Shown one piece after another: positions 13,384 to 25,280 of a stretch of DNA of 64,000 bases. The notes under the pieces are model-generated. The model saw nothing but the letters and a program-made list of their open reading frames with translations, ran no database searches and was not told where the DNA came from. Numbering within the stretch: position 1 is the first letter of the stretch; every line of letters begins with the position of its first letter. The stretch covers positions 30,471 through 94,470 of the forward strand of contig JAAKDF010000005.1 in the NCBI GenBank assembly GCA_011754105.1, written 5' to 3'. This DNA comes from Serratia symbiotica. Its GTDB lineage: Bacteria; Pseudomonadota; Gammaproteobacteria; Enterobacterales; Enterobacteriaceae. Made by a program: the position numbers and the translations under genes.

Positions 13384-13526
13384 TTTCAAGTGGGCATGGC
13401 TGATCATTGGATTTAATGTCAACGGCATTAAGGATACGGCGGGTGACAACTTACTGGTGGGCCTTGTGCCCCATGCACCAGACGATTTTATTTTTCCTTT
13501 GTTTTTGTTGCTAGAATTCATTTTTT

Positions 13527-15104
13527 ATGAAAAAAAATATCCATAAGCATCAAATTCTTATTCTAGATTTCGGTTCGCAATATAGCCAATTGATTGCCCG
13601 TCGCGTGCGCGAAATCGGCGTTTACTGTGAGCTATGGGCCTGGGATGTGAACGAAGAACAGATCCGTACATTCAATCCCAGCGGCATCATTCTTTCCGGT
13701 AGCCCGGAAAGCACTACCGCAGACGACAGCCCGCGCGCCCCTGAGTTCGTGTTTACTGCCGGTGTGCCGGTGTTGGGTGTGTGCTACGGCATGCATACTA
13801 TGGCGATACAGTTAGGTGGTTGTGTGCAGGGGTCTAACGAGCGTGAGTTTGGCTACGCGCAGGTGGAAGTCATCAATGAGTGTGCGCTGTTGCGTGGCAT
13901 CGAGAATATCACTAGCCTGTTTGGCAAACCGATATTGGACGTATGGATGAGCCACAGAGATAAAATTACTGCCATTCCATCTGACTTTGTGACCATCGCC
14001 AGCACCGATAGCTGCCCGTTCGCCATTATGGCTAATGAAAAAAAACGTTTCTACGGCGTGCAGTTCCACCCGGAAGTGACTCACACACAACAGGGCCAGC
14101 GCATGCTAGAACGTTTTGTTCTGGATATTTGCCAATGTGAAGCCCTGTGGACTCCGGCCACCATCATTGAAGATGCGGTTGAATGTATTCGCCAGCAAGT
14201 GGGGGAAGACCATGTGATCCTCGGCCTTTCCGGCGGTGTTGACTCTTCCGTAACCGCGATGCTGCTGCATCGTGCCATTGGTACACGACTGACCTGCGTA
14301 TTCGTTGACAACGGCTTGCTGCGCCTGAATGAATCTGATCAGGTGCTAAAAATGTTCGGCGACCATTTCGGCTTGAATATCGTGCATGTGGCGGCGGAGA
14401 ATCGCTTCCTGAGCGAGTTGGCTGGCGTTGACGAACCAGAAACTAAGCGCAAGATCATTGGCCGCGTATTCGTGGAAGTGTTCAACGAAGAAGCCTGCAA
14501 GCAATCTTACGTGAAATGGTTGGCGCAGGGCACTATTTACCCGGACGTGATCGAATCCGCTGCTTCCGCCACTGGCAAAGCACATGTGATCAAATCGCAT
14601 CATAACGTGGGTGGCCTGCCACAAGAGATGAAGCTGGGGCTAGTCGAACCGTTGAAAGAACTGTTCAAAGATGAAGTGCGCAATATCGGTCTAGAACTGG
14701 GACTACCTTACGATATGCTGTACCGGCACCCATTCCCTGGGCCTGGTCTAGGCGTCCGCTTGCTTGGTGAAGTGAAGAAAGAGTATTGCGACCTGCTGCG
14801 TCGTGCAGATGCCATCTTCATTGAAGAGTTGCACAACGCTGACCTGTATAACAAGATGAGCCAGGCATTCACCGTATTCCTGCCGGTACGTTCGGTGGGC
14901 GTAATGGGCGATGGTCGTAAATACGACTGGGTTGTTTCACTGCGTGCAGTGGAAACTATCGACTTTATGACCGCGCATTGGGCGCATTTACCCTATGACT
15001 TTCTCGGCCGCGTCTCCAGCCGCATTATCAACGAAGTAAACGGCATTTCGCGCGTTGTATACGACATCAGTGGCAAGCCGCCAGCGACCATTGAGTGGGA
15101 ATGA
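13527..15104 (+). CDS. guaA: GMP synthase (glutamine-hydrolysing)
   Basis: [48 protein letters not shown]. Confidence 0.97.
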   Translation: MKKNIHKHQILILDFGSQYSQLIARRVREIGVYCELWAWDVNEEQIRTFNPSGIILSGSPESTTADDSPRAPEFVFTAGVPVLGVCYGMHTMAIQLGGCVQGSNEREFGYAQVEVINECALLRGIENITSLFGKPILDVWMSHRDKITAIPSDFVTIASTDSCPFAIMANEKKRFYGVQFHPEVTHTQQGQRMLERFVLDICQCEALWTPATIIEDAVECIRQQVGEDHVILGLSGGVDSSVTAMLLHRAIGTRLTCVFVDNGLLRLNESDQVLKMFGDHFGLNIVHVAAENRFLSELAGVDEPETKRKIIGRVFVEVFNEEACKQSYVKWLAQGTIYPDVIESAASATGKAHVIKSHHNVGGLPQEMKLGLVEPLKELFKDEVRNIGLELGLPYDMLYRHPFPGPGLGVRLLGEVKKEYCDLLRRADAIFIEELHNADLYNKMSQAFTVFLPVRSVGVMGDGRKYDWVVSLRAVETIDFMTAHWAHLPYDFLGRVSSRIINEVNGISRVVYDISGKPPATIEWE

Positions 15105-15262
15105 TCCGCGAGCGTTTTTCTACGATTAATATCCATTAAAAATAATGCAAAAGTTTTTATTTATAGGCTTTTTTTATTTTTAGCCATTAGTATACATCAG
15201 TAACTATAGATTATTTTTAACGGTAAATCCGACAGTATAAGAATCTTTTTGTTAGTGTTACA

Positions 15263-15330
15263 GGCTTTGTTGAATAAATTGGATTTAAAATACAGAATTC
15301 CCTGAATGGGCACTCTTGTAGACAACGCGT
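15263..15330 (-). mobile_element. IS903-like right-end fragment (inverted) abutting copy C
   Basis: ggctttgttgaataaattggattt... gacaacgcgtagag, joined directly to the left end of the next copy. Confidence 0.8.
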
Positions 15331-16243
15331 AGAGTTGTTAAATAAAATCAACATTTGGCCGGCACGAAGACCAGGTCACTATCCTTCTATCAAAATAGCG
15401 ACATGGCGTGGCCAAGCAAAAGTTCAAGATCACCAACTGGAAGTCTTACAACAACGCCATTATCACTCGGGTTTCACTCACTTTCTGGGTGGATGAAACA
15501 GTACTTCACGCCTGGTACTATGAGGCAAAATCTTCTCTGCGTGATCGCCTACAATATTATTTCGATATGGCAATGACCAGCGTATTTATTCTGAAACGGA
15601 TTTTCGGCCTTACACTTAGCGCCATCTATGGATTCGTCGACTACATTTTCACACTGATGAAAGTGCCGTTGCATTGCCCGGAATATACCTGTATCAGTAA
15701 GCGGGCGAAGTCTGTAAATATTACGTTTAAAACCCCAACTCCGGGTAAAATTGTGCAAATCGTTATAAAACATGGTCAGGAAAAACGGCGGATTTGGCGA
15801 AAACTGTATTTAGCCGTAGATACAGAAACACATGAGGTAGTCTGTGCTGACCTTTCATTGAGCAATATCACCGATATGGAAGCCTTCACAGGTCTCATCC
15901 GCCAGAAGTACCGTAAAATCAAAGTCGCTTCGGCGGATAGGGCTTACGATAAACGAGTGAGTCATGATGAGTTAAGGCGCAAGAAGATAAGGGCGTTAAT
16001 ACCACCCAGAAGCGGAGCCCGTTATTGGTCGGCAGACTATGCAGAATGAAATCAAGCGGTGTCGAACCAGCGCCTTACCGGATACAACACACGGGGGAAA
16101 AGTATGACAGGCTACCACCGACGTTTGATAGCCGAAATAGCAATGTACAGAGTAAAACAGCTATTTGGTGGTCACCTGTCCGCTGCCAAATTATGATGCG
16201 CAAATTGCAAGGGATATGGCCATAATCTATGCATTAAACAAAG
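15331..16243 (+). mobile_element. IS5-family (IS903 group) copy C, right end missing
   Basis: 213-aa ORF 15408..16049 MAKQKFKITNWKSYNNAIIT...KIVQIVIKHGQEKRRIW...ASADRAYDKR; no DSTGLK segment; truncated against flgI. Confidence 0.92.
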
Positions 16244-17040
16244 CGTTCGGTGTCACCACCGTCTAGCCACCGCCAAGAGGCGTACCCGGCTGGCTAACCG
16301 TATTTTGCTGTTCGACCATCACCGGTAGGTTGCCATGTGCCACAGCACATGGCGTCTAAAATCACATCGCGGTTCATCACTACTGAACCAGTATGTAAGT
16401 TGATCACTACCTTGGCGTCGATCGGCTCCAACTCTGCCGTTGATATTCTAAATTTCTGCCAAGAAAAGCACCTGCGAGCTGTTGCCCTAAGGTACTCGCA
16501 CCTGCATGGTAAGGGCGTCGAGCGGAGATGCGATCCCGCCGCAGCGTTGACGATTGATGGCATCACTGATCTGCTGCGCCATGGTAAAATCTTTGTCATT
16601 CAGTTGCATGTTGATCACCTTGCCACTGCCAAAGGTGATCAGTAATTCACGTTCGATGAGGGCACCATTGATGATGCGCCAACCCGTCAGTTGATTGACC
16701 TGTACGCTTCATCCTCCAGCAGAAGCACCAGCCCCCCGACCAGTATGTTACCCTGCGCCAGTGCGTAGATCTGATTATCTACGCCTTTCAGCGGCGTCAT
16801 CAGTAAGGTGCCCGCCAATTAGGCTTTTGGCATTACCCATTGAGGATACAACTACGTCGATATTTTGCCCAACACGGGAGAACGGCGGCAGCTTGGCCGT
16901 TACCATCACCGCCGCCACGTTAGCCAGGTGCAAGTCAACGTTCTCCGTGCGCACTCCGGCTGTACAATGGCCATAATGGCTATTGTATGAACATCCGCTG
17001 TTGTCACTGCCGTCAAATGCCCGCCTATGGGGGCACATTA
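16244..17040 (-). pseudogene. flgI: Flagellar P-ring protein FlgI, degraded
   Basis: [61 protein letters not shown]. Confidence 0.88.
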
Positions 17041-17400
17041 GTGTCTTGGTTCGTTGCGGCCAGCAACGGCGATTTATTCAAAATGAGGTGCTGGCATTCT
17101 GCGACTATTTAGTTTTAATACGCAATATTAGCGCTCGCCGTCACTTGACGGCAGCGGATCTCAAGTTGAAAATCGGACGACTCGATATCCTGCCGTCACG
17201 TACGCTTACTGAGATGATCAAAGCGCTCGGGGCCGTCACTTTGCGCAATAGCATCCCCGGCCATCCGCTAACCTTATACCCATGCTACGCCGCGACTGGG
17301 TAATCAATGCAGTTAGATAGCGTGCGCGTACGTATGGTATCGGGGCAAATTGTCCGCGGCATAGCTGTCGACGATAGCGTGATGCGCATTGCTTTATAAA
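17041..17400 (+). pseudogene. flgA: Flagellar P-ring assembly protein FlgA fragment
   Basis: LTAADLKLKIGRLDILPSRTLTEMIKALGAVTLRNSIPGHPLT...VRVRMVSGQIVRGIAVDDSVMRIAL. Confidence 0.75.
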
Positions 17401-17528
17401 AAAAAGTAAAGATTGAGTAAAACCTGCCGATAAGAATCATTGGCGGTATTTTACCGACTATCAGTGCCGCACTGATTATCATATTAGCGTCATCGCCATC
17501 TCGGAGATAGTGCAGATGGAGATTGACT

Positions 17529-17640
17529 ATGAGTCTTGATCGCACCCAGCGACTGCAACCTGTTTCATCCGTGCAAAAACGTGAAGCACCATCCGATGGC
17601 AAGCACCTTATGGTGGGGTGCCGCAATTTGCGCAACGTTG
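17529..17640 (+). pseudogene. flgM: Anti-sigma-28 factor FlgM N-terminal fragment
   Basis: MSLDRTQRLQPVSSVQKREAPSD resembles the FlgM N-terminus; position downstream of flgA fits. Confidence 0.65.
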
Positions 17641-17848
17641 GCAACAAGTTTAGTTGTTATATTTTATTGCCCGGTATGGCTTCAGAGTGATAGAAACCTG
17701 AGTCAGCAGCCTGCTGCCTCAGGTTTCCCACTAGCTGAGTTTGTTTAGTCCCCATACCCAGTTTCACTTCATTCAGCTTCGAAGTAGCTTCCCCTTTCCG
17801 CTGCGGCGTAAAACTACACATAACCACACTAAAGACAAACTAATACCA

Positions 17849-18757
17849 GCTTGGTTGAATAAATCGGATTTGGAATAAAGAGTCCCCTGAATGGGCATCT
17901 TTCAGGCAACGAGTACACTTTCTAGTATACCGGCGAGCATCATCTTGTTTAATGCACAGCATGGCCATAGCCTCTGCAACTTGCTTATTATATGTACTCT
18001 GTACATAGCTGTTTCGGCTATCAAACGTCGGTGGTAGCCTGTCATACTTTTCCCCCGTGTGTTGTCTCCGGTAAGGCGCTGGTTTGACACCGCTTGATTT
18101 CATTCTGCATAGTCTGCTGATCAATAACGGTTTCCTATTGTGTGGGAGGTATTAACTCCTTTATCTTCTTGCGCCTTAACTCATCATAAATCACTCTCCT
18201 ATCGTAAGCATCTATCCGCCGAGGCGAATTTGATTTTACGGTGCGTCTGGCGGATAATACCTGGAAAAGCTTACGTATCGGTGACATTGCTTAATGAAAG
18301 GTCAGCAGAGATGACCTCATGTGTTTCTGTATCTACGGCCAAATGCAGTTTTCGCCAGATCTGCCGTTTCCCCTAACCGTGTTTTATAACCAGATGCGCA
18401 ATTTCATCCAGCATTGGGGTTTTAAACGGGACATTGACGGATTTCGCCCGCTTACTTATGCAGGTGTATTCCGGGCAATTCAATGGAACTTTTATCAGTG
18501 TGAAAATGGAGTCGACGAAGCCCTGGATGACGCGTAGTGTCAGGCCGCAAATCCGTTTCAGCATAAATACGCTGGTCATTGCCATATCGAAATATCCACC
18601 CAGAAAGTTAGTAAACTCTGAATGATAGAGGCGTTGTTGTAAGCCTTCCAGTTAGTGATATTAAACTTTTGCTTGGCCACGGAATGTTGCTATTTTGACA
18701 GAAGGAGAGTGATCTGATCCTTTGGCCGGCCAAATGTTCGATTTATTCAACAAGGCC
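17849..18757 (-). mobile_element. IS5-family (IS903 group) copy D
   Basis: Both ends present (ttgaataaatcggatttgg / aatgttcgatttattcaacaaggcc); MAMTSVFMLKRICGLTLRVIQGFVDSIFTLIKVPLNCPEYTCISKRAKSVNVPFKTPMLDEIAHLVIKHG. Confidence 0.9.
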
Positions 18758-19314
18758 GGATATTTTTATACAAATAACTAAAAAGGTCTTTTAGCTATTC
18801 GGAAAAGTAAAAAATGATATTTCTGCAACTCCCGTCATGGGCGTGGTGATAAAAGTTATCCACTATTCCTGTAGACAACCATTTGTATTAGGTTTAGAAA
18901 AGCAGCTTAAAGCGAGAGGGGACTCGGGTTTTATACGTTTTTCTGCCATTCTCTACTCTTTGATGAAGTTTTTATATATCAACTGGTTATTTAAAATCAA
19001 GCCACTGACTATTGATAGGATTTTTATGTAAGAGTTATATTCCAGAACTATCAATAGGGTAATTTGAGATAAATTCTATGGATAAATCTATGACTAATAC
19101 CAAAAATGTTATGGCAGGATACCGCCAAGGGGGGTATCCACTCCGGGCTGATGCACGCTAAAGTGTCAACTTACGCTCGAGTCTGGTTTTATACCCATAA
19201 TCATAAGCACTGGGGTAAATTACCGACGCTTTCCATAATAAACAGGGTGGTTTACTCGGCACCTCCACGGACAATCACTTGTACGTACTCATCTTCATAA
19301 GGCAGCTGAACCAA

Positions 19315-21050
19315 TGAGTAAAATTTTCAAACTTTATGCAGATTTCAAACCGGCTGGCGATCAGCCGGAGGCAATCCGTAGACTGGAATCAGGGCTAGAA
19401 GATGTCCTGGCTCACCAGACGCTACTTGGGGGTCACCGGTTTAGACAAAATTTTTACTATCGCTAATGTTATCACAGATCTAAATCTACCCACCATGGTG
19501 CTAGCACCAAACAAGATGCTGGCAGCGCAGTTGTACGGTAAGATAAAAGGGTTCTTTCCTGAAAATCTAGTTGAGTATTTTGTTTCTTACTACGACTACT
19601 ACCAGCCAGAAGCTTACGTACCTAGTTCAGATACATTTATAGAAAAAGATGCCTCGGTAAACGAAAATATCGAGTAAATGCGGCTTTCTACCACTAATGC
19701 GTTACTTTAACGCCTTAGTGGTGGTGGCTTCCGTCTCGGCGATCTATGCCTGGGTAATACAGATCTGCACCTTAGGATGATATTACAACTGCACCAAGAT
19801 ATGATCATCGATCAGCGAGCTATCTTACCACGGCTAGAAGAATTGCATTAGAGTCGCAAAGATCAGGCTTTCCAACGCGCCACCTTCCGTGTGCGCGGCG
19901 AGGTGATTGACATCTTTCCAGCAGAGTCGGACGATATGGCGCTGCGCGTTAAGTTGCTCGACGATGAGGTAGAACAGTTGTCGCTGTTTAATCCGCTCAC
20001 CGGGCAGATCGAACAGGTGGTGCCGCGTTTTACTATTTACACCAAGTTACACTATGTAACGCCGCGCAGGCGGATACTCCAGGCGATAGAAGAACTCAAA
20101 GACAAGTTGGCCGAGCATCGCCAAATGCTGTTGGCTAACAATAAGCTGTTCGAAAAACAGCACTTGAGCCAACTTACTCAGTTTGATCTGGAAATAATTA
20201 ATTAACTGGTTTACTGTTCAGGCATTGAAAAATATTCGCGCTACCCATCCGTGCGCAGCGCAGGTGCGCCGCCGCCGACGCTGTTTGACTACCTGCCAGC
20301 ACACGGCCTGTTGGTAGTGGATGAATCTCACGTCACTATTCCGCAGATTTACAGCATGCTCAAAGGCGATCATTCGCGCAAGGGAACCCTAGTGGAGTAG
20401 GGTTTCTATTGCTGTCGGCGCTGGATAACCGCCAGCTGCGCTTTGAATATTTTGAGGAGCTGTCACCGCAGACTATCTATGTATCCGCCACGCGGGGTAA
20501 ATATGAGCTGGAGAAATTCGGTGTTGATCTTATCGATCAGGTGGTGCGCTCTACCAGGCTTCTAGATCCGAAAGTAGAAGTGCGCCCAGTTACCACCCAA
20601 GTGGATGATTTTATCTCGGAGATCCGTAAACGGGTAGCGCTCAACGAGCGTGTGCTGGTAACCACGTTGATCAAGCGCATGGCAGAAGACCTGACCTACT
20701 ACCTGGAGGAACACGGTAAGAGCGTGCGCTACCTGCACTCAGATATTGATACCGTGGAACGCGTTGAAATCATTCGTGACCTGCACCTGGGTGAATTTGA
20801 CTTGCTAGTGGGCATTAACCTGTTGCGTGAGGGGGTAGACATCTCTGAAATGTCTCTGGTAGCAATTTTGCACGCAGACAAGTAAAGCTTCCTGCGCTCT
20901 GAACACTCATTGATCTGGACTATTGGCCAGGCGGCGCGTAACCTCAATAGTAAAGCTATCCTGTAAGGTGACCGCATCACTGACTCGATGGCCAAAGCGA
21001 TCGGTGAAACCGATCGGCGGTGCATTAAGCAGCAGGCGTACAACGCATAA
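19315..21050 (+). pseudogene. uvrB: Excinuclease ABC subunit B, degraded
   Basis: [114 protein letters not shown]; multiple stops. Confidence 0.95.
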
Positions 21051-21101
21051 AATATTATCGTACCACAGGGGCTAAGTGTGCGCCTGCTGGCACAGGTTTT
21101 A

Positions 21102-21277
21102 GGTTGCCTGTACGTTAGCTTTTCTTGCTCACCCCTGGCACTTACATTAGTCAGTGCCAGGGGATATTAGTGAACCTCATGCATGATGTTCATCGCAAAC
21201 GCGGTGTAGATGGGTTCCCGATCCATCTGTCGCTGCGTTGTTCCCGTCTTGTAACTTGAATTATTTTGGTTATAGTC
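21102..21277. repeat. Dispersed intergenic repeat, copy 2
   Basis: See copy 1 at 2258..2455; contains a perfect 11-bp hairpin cccctggcact...agtgccagggg. Confidence 0.65.
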
Positions 21278-21283
21278 ATCGGT

Positions 21284-21340
21284 GTTGTTAAATAAATCGA
21301 ACTTTTGACCGGCACGAAGATCAGATCACTCTCCTTCTGG
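21284..21340 (+). mobile_element. IS903-like left-end fragment
   Basis: ttgttaaataaatcgaacttttgaccggcacgaagatcagatcactctccttct matches the left end of other copies, then breaks off. Confidence 0.8.
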
Positions 21341-21522
21341 CTTTGTTTAACGGGTTTTTGGTACTCATTTATGTATATCCTGATTGAATAATTGAATTTA
21401 AATTCACTTTATATATTTGAGTATTTAATTTCAACGCTTGAGAAGAAATCTTTCATGTTTATCATGTAAACCATATCGGCAGTGTGTGAAAATAGAAAGA
21501 AATCTGACTTGAGGATATAGGT

Positions 21523-21933
21523 ATGGCAAACCGCGCATTGGTGGAAGAACAACGTGAAGATACCCGCCTGATCATTGAAGAACTTCTGGAAGATGGCAGC
21601 GATCCACACGTGCTCTATACCATAGAGCACCATCTCTCTGCTGAAAAATTTGAAGCACTGGAGCAGGCTGCCGCGGAAGCCTTCAAGCTCGGCTTTGAAG
21701 TAACCGACGCTGAAGAGCTGGAAATTGAAGACGGTTCACTGGTAATGGGCTGCGATGTGATCAGTGAAGTTAATCTAAACGCCGAACTCATCGATACGCA
21801 GGTGGATCAATTGGTAGCGCTGGCAGAGCGCTATGGTGTTAACTACGACGGTTGGGGTACCTATTTTGAAGATCCGAACGCTGACGACGAAGATAGTAAT
21901 TTCAGCGACTACGACGAAGGTAAGCGCCACTGA
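21523..21933 (+). CDS. rraB: Ribonuclease E inhibitor RraB
   Basis: 136 aa; [36 protein letters not shown]...[17 protein letters not shown]. Confidence 0.93.
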   Translation: MANRALVEEQREDTRLIIEELLEDGSDPHVLYTIEHHLSAEKFEALEQAAAEAFKLGFEVTDAEELEIEDGSLVMGCDVISEVNLNAELIDTQVDQLVALAERYGVNYDGWGTYFEDPNADDEDSNFSDYDEGKRH

Positions 21934-22016
21934 TTAAGTGTATTGATCCTGTACATAAATTTGTGTAATTGCTTGATTTTGCTATGTTCAATCTAGCATT
22001 AAATAAAGGTTAATTT

Positions 22017-22385
22017 ATGGATTAAAACAGTTGCAAGTTCTGGCTAACAAACTAGTTAAAAATCTCAAAACCCCTGAGGATCTGAGCTAGTTCTAGCGCC
22101 TGCTGAAGAAAATTGGCGTCGAAGCGGCTGGCTCCCAACGCTAAAATGACTCACCACCCTAGGCTACGATAAAAATCAGCCTAAATCCAGCTTAAATACC
22201 CCGCAATGACTACTCGACAAAGATCGTAACCACTGTTGATCGCCCGCTGGAGCTGCGTATTGCACGCGATATCGAAGTAACCTTTAAACAGCAACTGTTG
22301 AAGAAAAACCAGATACGTATTACCAGGATGGATAACCAAATGCTGTTAATGCATTACTACGCGAGAGATTGCCGCTGCATGTAAC
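22017..22385 (+). pseudogene. IS256-family transposase remnant
   Basis: Pieces across frames: KQLQVLANKLVKNLKTPEDLS..., TKIVTTVDRPLELRIARDIEVTFKQQLLKKNQIRITRMDNQML. Confidence 0.6.
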
Positions 22386-22448
22386 ACGCTGTGTTTCCAT
22401 CATTCAATGCACATACGTCGACTGCCGTAGGTCGCATCCATTTCTAGA

Positions 22449-22551
22449 CATCATCTTGCAGCGACAGGTGACCACCGACGTTCGATAGCCAAAACAGCGA
22501 TGTACAGAGTAAAACAGATATTTGGTAGTCACCTGTCGCTGCAAGATGATG
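22449..22551. repeat. Perfect inverted repeat, 24-bp arms, at edge of IS fragment
   Basis: catcatcttgcagcgacaggtgac (22449-22472) vs gtcacctgtcgctgcaagatgatg (22528-22551). Confidence 0.95.
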
Positions 22552-22666
22552 ATGCGCAAGTTGCAGAGGCTATGGCCATGATCTGTGCATTAAACAAGAT
22601 GACGCTCGCCGGTATGCCAGAAACTGTACGCGTTGCTATTCCAAATCTGATTTATTCAACAAAGCC
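22474..22666 (+). mobile_element. IS903-like right-end fragment (copy I)
   Basis: accgacgttcgatagccaaaacagcgatgtacagagtaaaacag...tgatttattcaacaaagcc. Confidence 0.9.
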
Positions 22667-22902
22667 CCACGAACTATCAGATAAGATCTGACCAGATATT
22701 AAACTGCGACATCCTATAGGCTAACGCCGCCGAGTTTTCAATCGTTATGAGTAACGCCGGAAGTTGATGCCAGCATGGAAGCAACCGTCCCAGGACGATG
22801 ACTCTGCACAGTCTCATACAGAATAAACGCAACAAAACTGGACTTCATTGGTTGATTTCCTACAATCCCCGCTGAGCAACTTTGCTCTACGAGAAGAAAA
22901 TC

Positions 22903-24006
22903 ATGACGCCCGATAATTTTTCGATTAAACGTTACAATGATCAACTAGCGGAGAAAACCACTCGGCTAAAGACATTGCTGGCACCGTTCAATGCACCCGA
23001 ACCAGAGGTATTCTACTCACCAGTGAAACATTACCGCATGCGCGCCGAATTCCGTATCTGGCATGATGCAGATGAGATGTACCACATTATGTTCGATCAG
23101 CACACTAAGCAGTGCTTGCGCGTCGATCAATTCCCAGCTGCTAGCAAGTTGATCAACCGCCTGATGGGCGCACTGATTGCTGCTATCAAGCCGAACCCGG
23201 TGCTGCGCTATAAGCTGTTCCAGATTGATTATCTGTCGACACAAAGCGGCAAAATCATCGCTTCGCTGTTGTATCACCGTAAGCTGGACGAATCCTGGCA
23301 GCGGAACGCCGAACAGCTGCGCGAAGATCTGCGCGCCCAGGGTATTGACCTGCAACTGATTGGACGTGCATCGAAGATGAAAATCATGCTATATCAAGAC
23401 TTTGTTGATGAAGTTCTGCCGATCGCTGGCCGCGATATAATCTACCGCCAGGTGGAAAATAGTTTCACCCAGTCCAATACGGCAATAAACGTGCAAATGC
23501 TGGAGTGGGCGTTGAAGGTGACCGCATATTCAAAAGGTGATCTGCTGGAACTGTACTGCGGCAACGGTAACTTCTCGCTGGCGTTGGCACGCAACTTCGA
23601 ACGGGTATTGGCTACTGAGATAGCCAATCCTTCCGTTGCAGCGGCGCAGTATAACATCGCGGCTAACCACATTGACAACGTGCAAATTATCCGTATGGCG
23701 GTGGAAGACTTTACGCAGGCGATGAATGGAGTGCGCGAGTTTAACCGGCTAAAGGGCATCGATCTGAGCGGCTACAACTGCGAGACGATTTTTGTCGATC
23801 CGCCTCGCAGCGGGCTGGATGACAATACGATAAAAATGATACAAGCTTATCCACATATTTTGTATATCTCATGCAATCCGAAAACACTGTGTGACAATCT
23901 GGTAACGTTGCAGGAAACACACCAGATCAGCCGCCTGGCGCTGTTCGACCAATTCCCGTATACTCACCACATGGAATGCGGTGTACTGCTGGAAATACGT
24001 AGCTAA
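22903..24006 (+). CDS. trmA: tRNA (uracil-5-)-methyltransferase
   Basis: [19 protein letters not shown]...[19 protein letters not shown]...VDPPRSGLD...[13 protein letters not shown]. Confidence 0.96.
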   Translation: MTPDNFSIKRYNDQLAEKTTRLKTLLAPFNAPEPEVFYSPVKHYRMRAEFRIWHDADEMYHIMFDQHTKQCLRVDQFPAASKLINRLMGALIAAIKPNPVLRYKLFQIDYLSTQSGKIIASLLYHRKLDESWQRNAEQLREDLRAQGIDLQLIGRASKMKIMLYQDFVDEVLPIAGRDIIYRQVENSFTQSNTAINVQMLEWALKVTAYSKGDLLELYCGNGNFSLALARNFERVLATEIANPSVAAAQYNIAANHIDNVQIIRMAVEDFTQAMNGVREFNRLKGIDLSGYNCETIFVDPPRSGLDDNTIKMIQAYPHILYISCNPKTLCDNLVTLQETHQISRLALFDQFPYTHHMECGVLLEIRS

Positions 24007-24041
24007 TTTAACTAAGGTGACAATTCGGCAGCCCTGATTTA

Positions 24042-24409
24042 TCACTCTTGGGCATTTTTATTCAATCTATTACGCTTCTTAAGTTTAAACCCTATCCAAA
24101 ACATCAGCACCACGCAGAGGATAGACAGCAAGAAATTAGAGCTAATTTGCGGGTGCTCCACACTCATGATGGCACTGTACAGCAGAAACCCAGCAGGAAA
24201 CCAGCGGCCAGCTTCGGAATGCCATCTAGCATGGCGCGATTCAGATAACGTTTTTGCAGGTAGTAAACTGTCAGCAACAGTGCGATTATCGGGAAGACTG
24301 AAAACGGCACCGCCGAGTTGAACAAGGTGGTAAACGAACTATTAATCGAAAAGCCGACAATCAACGTTAGCAGTAAGGTGCCATTCTTACGGTCGGGTTT
24401 TTCCATCAC
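24042..24409 (-). pseudogene. yijD: YijD-like DUF1422 membrane protein, frameshifted
   Basis: [60 protein letters not shown]...; continuation [18 protein letters not shown]...FWIGFKLKKRN in another frame; adjacent to fabR. Confidence 0.75.
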
Positions 24410-24422
24410 TTTTATCTTTTAT

Positions 24423-25055
24423 TTACACGTGGAACACAGGAGCTTTTTCTTGCTCACGGCGATACCAGTAATAAGCACCTTTATAAATCATCCGCAATTG
24501 CAGCACTAACCTTTCTTCCAACTGTCGACGTTGTTTAAGATCAATATCCAGTGCTTCTGCGCCAGCACTAAACACTATAGTTACCATAGCTTCCGCCTGC
24601 GCTTCGGTAAAGCTGCGCGGCATTTGGTTTTCGAGCTCAAGATAATCCGCTAGTTCGGCAATAAAATGCTGGATCTCTCGCGCTACGGCCGCACGAAATG
24701 CAGAGGAGGTGCCAGAACGTTCACGCAGCAGCAAGCGGAATGCATTAGGATTGTCGCCGATAAATTCCATAAAAGTGGAGACGGAAGTACGGATCACGCT
24801 ACCGCCCTTGGCGATGCGCTTTCGCGCCTGGCGCATCAACTGACGCAACATCAGGCCACTCTCATCGACCATGGTCAGTCCTAACTCATCTACATCACGG
24901 AAGTGGCGATAAAACGAGGTAGGCGCGATCCCCGCTTCGCGTGATACTTCCCGCAGGCTTAGGCTAGCAAAGCTACGTTCGGCGCTCAGTTGGCTGAATG
25001 CGGCTTCGATCAGAGATCGACGCGTCCGCTCTTTTTGTTGTGCTCTGACGCCCAT
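24423..25055 (-). CDS. fabR: Fatty-acid biosynthesis transcriptional repressor FabR (TetR family)
   Basis: [60 protein letters not shown]. Confidence 0.95.
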   Translation of the reverse strand: MGVRAQQKERTRRSLIEAAFSQLSAERSFASLSLREVSREAGIAPTSFYRHFRDVDELGLTMVDESGLMLRQLMRQARKRIAKGGSVIRTSVSTFMEFIGDNPNAFRLLLRERSGTSSAFRAAVAREIQHFIAELADYLELENQMPRSFTEAQAEAMVTIVFSAGAEALDIDLKQRRQLEERLVLQLRMIYKGAYYWYRREQEKAPVFHV

Positions 25056-25081
25056 ATGTATATCCAGAGTAAGTTACATTT

Positions 25082-25151
25082 CATTAGTCTAACGCCTTAA
25101 GCTGGGCAATAAAGCAAATTTTATTGCCCAGCTTAAGGCGTTAGACTAATG
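25082..25151. repeat. Perfect inverted repeat, 32-bp arms, in fabR/sthA divergent intergenic region
   Basis: cattagtctaacgccttaagctgggcaataaa-gcaaat-tttattgcccagcttaaggcgttagactaatg. Confidence 0.97.
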
Positions 25152-25280
25152 CGCTTAATCACAGTTCCGATTTAAACCAACTATGTGCTGCCCTAAAAAT
25201 CTTATGGTGATTGGGTCGTATAACGCTATGATATTAGGATACCGTTATAATTTTGTATAAAAATAGGGCTTTCCTGCATG

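Noticed and set aside
18790-19310. ORFs 18837..19031 and 19106..19300 as genes
   Set aside because: No recognisable homology or conserved motif; likely noncoding DNA upstream of uvrB.
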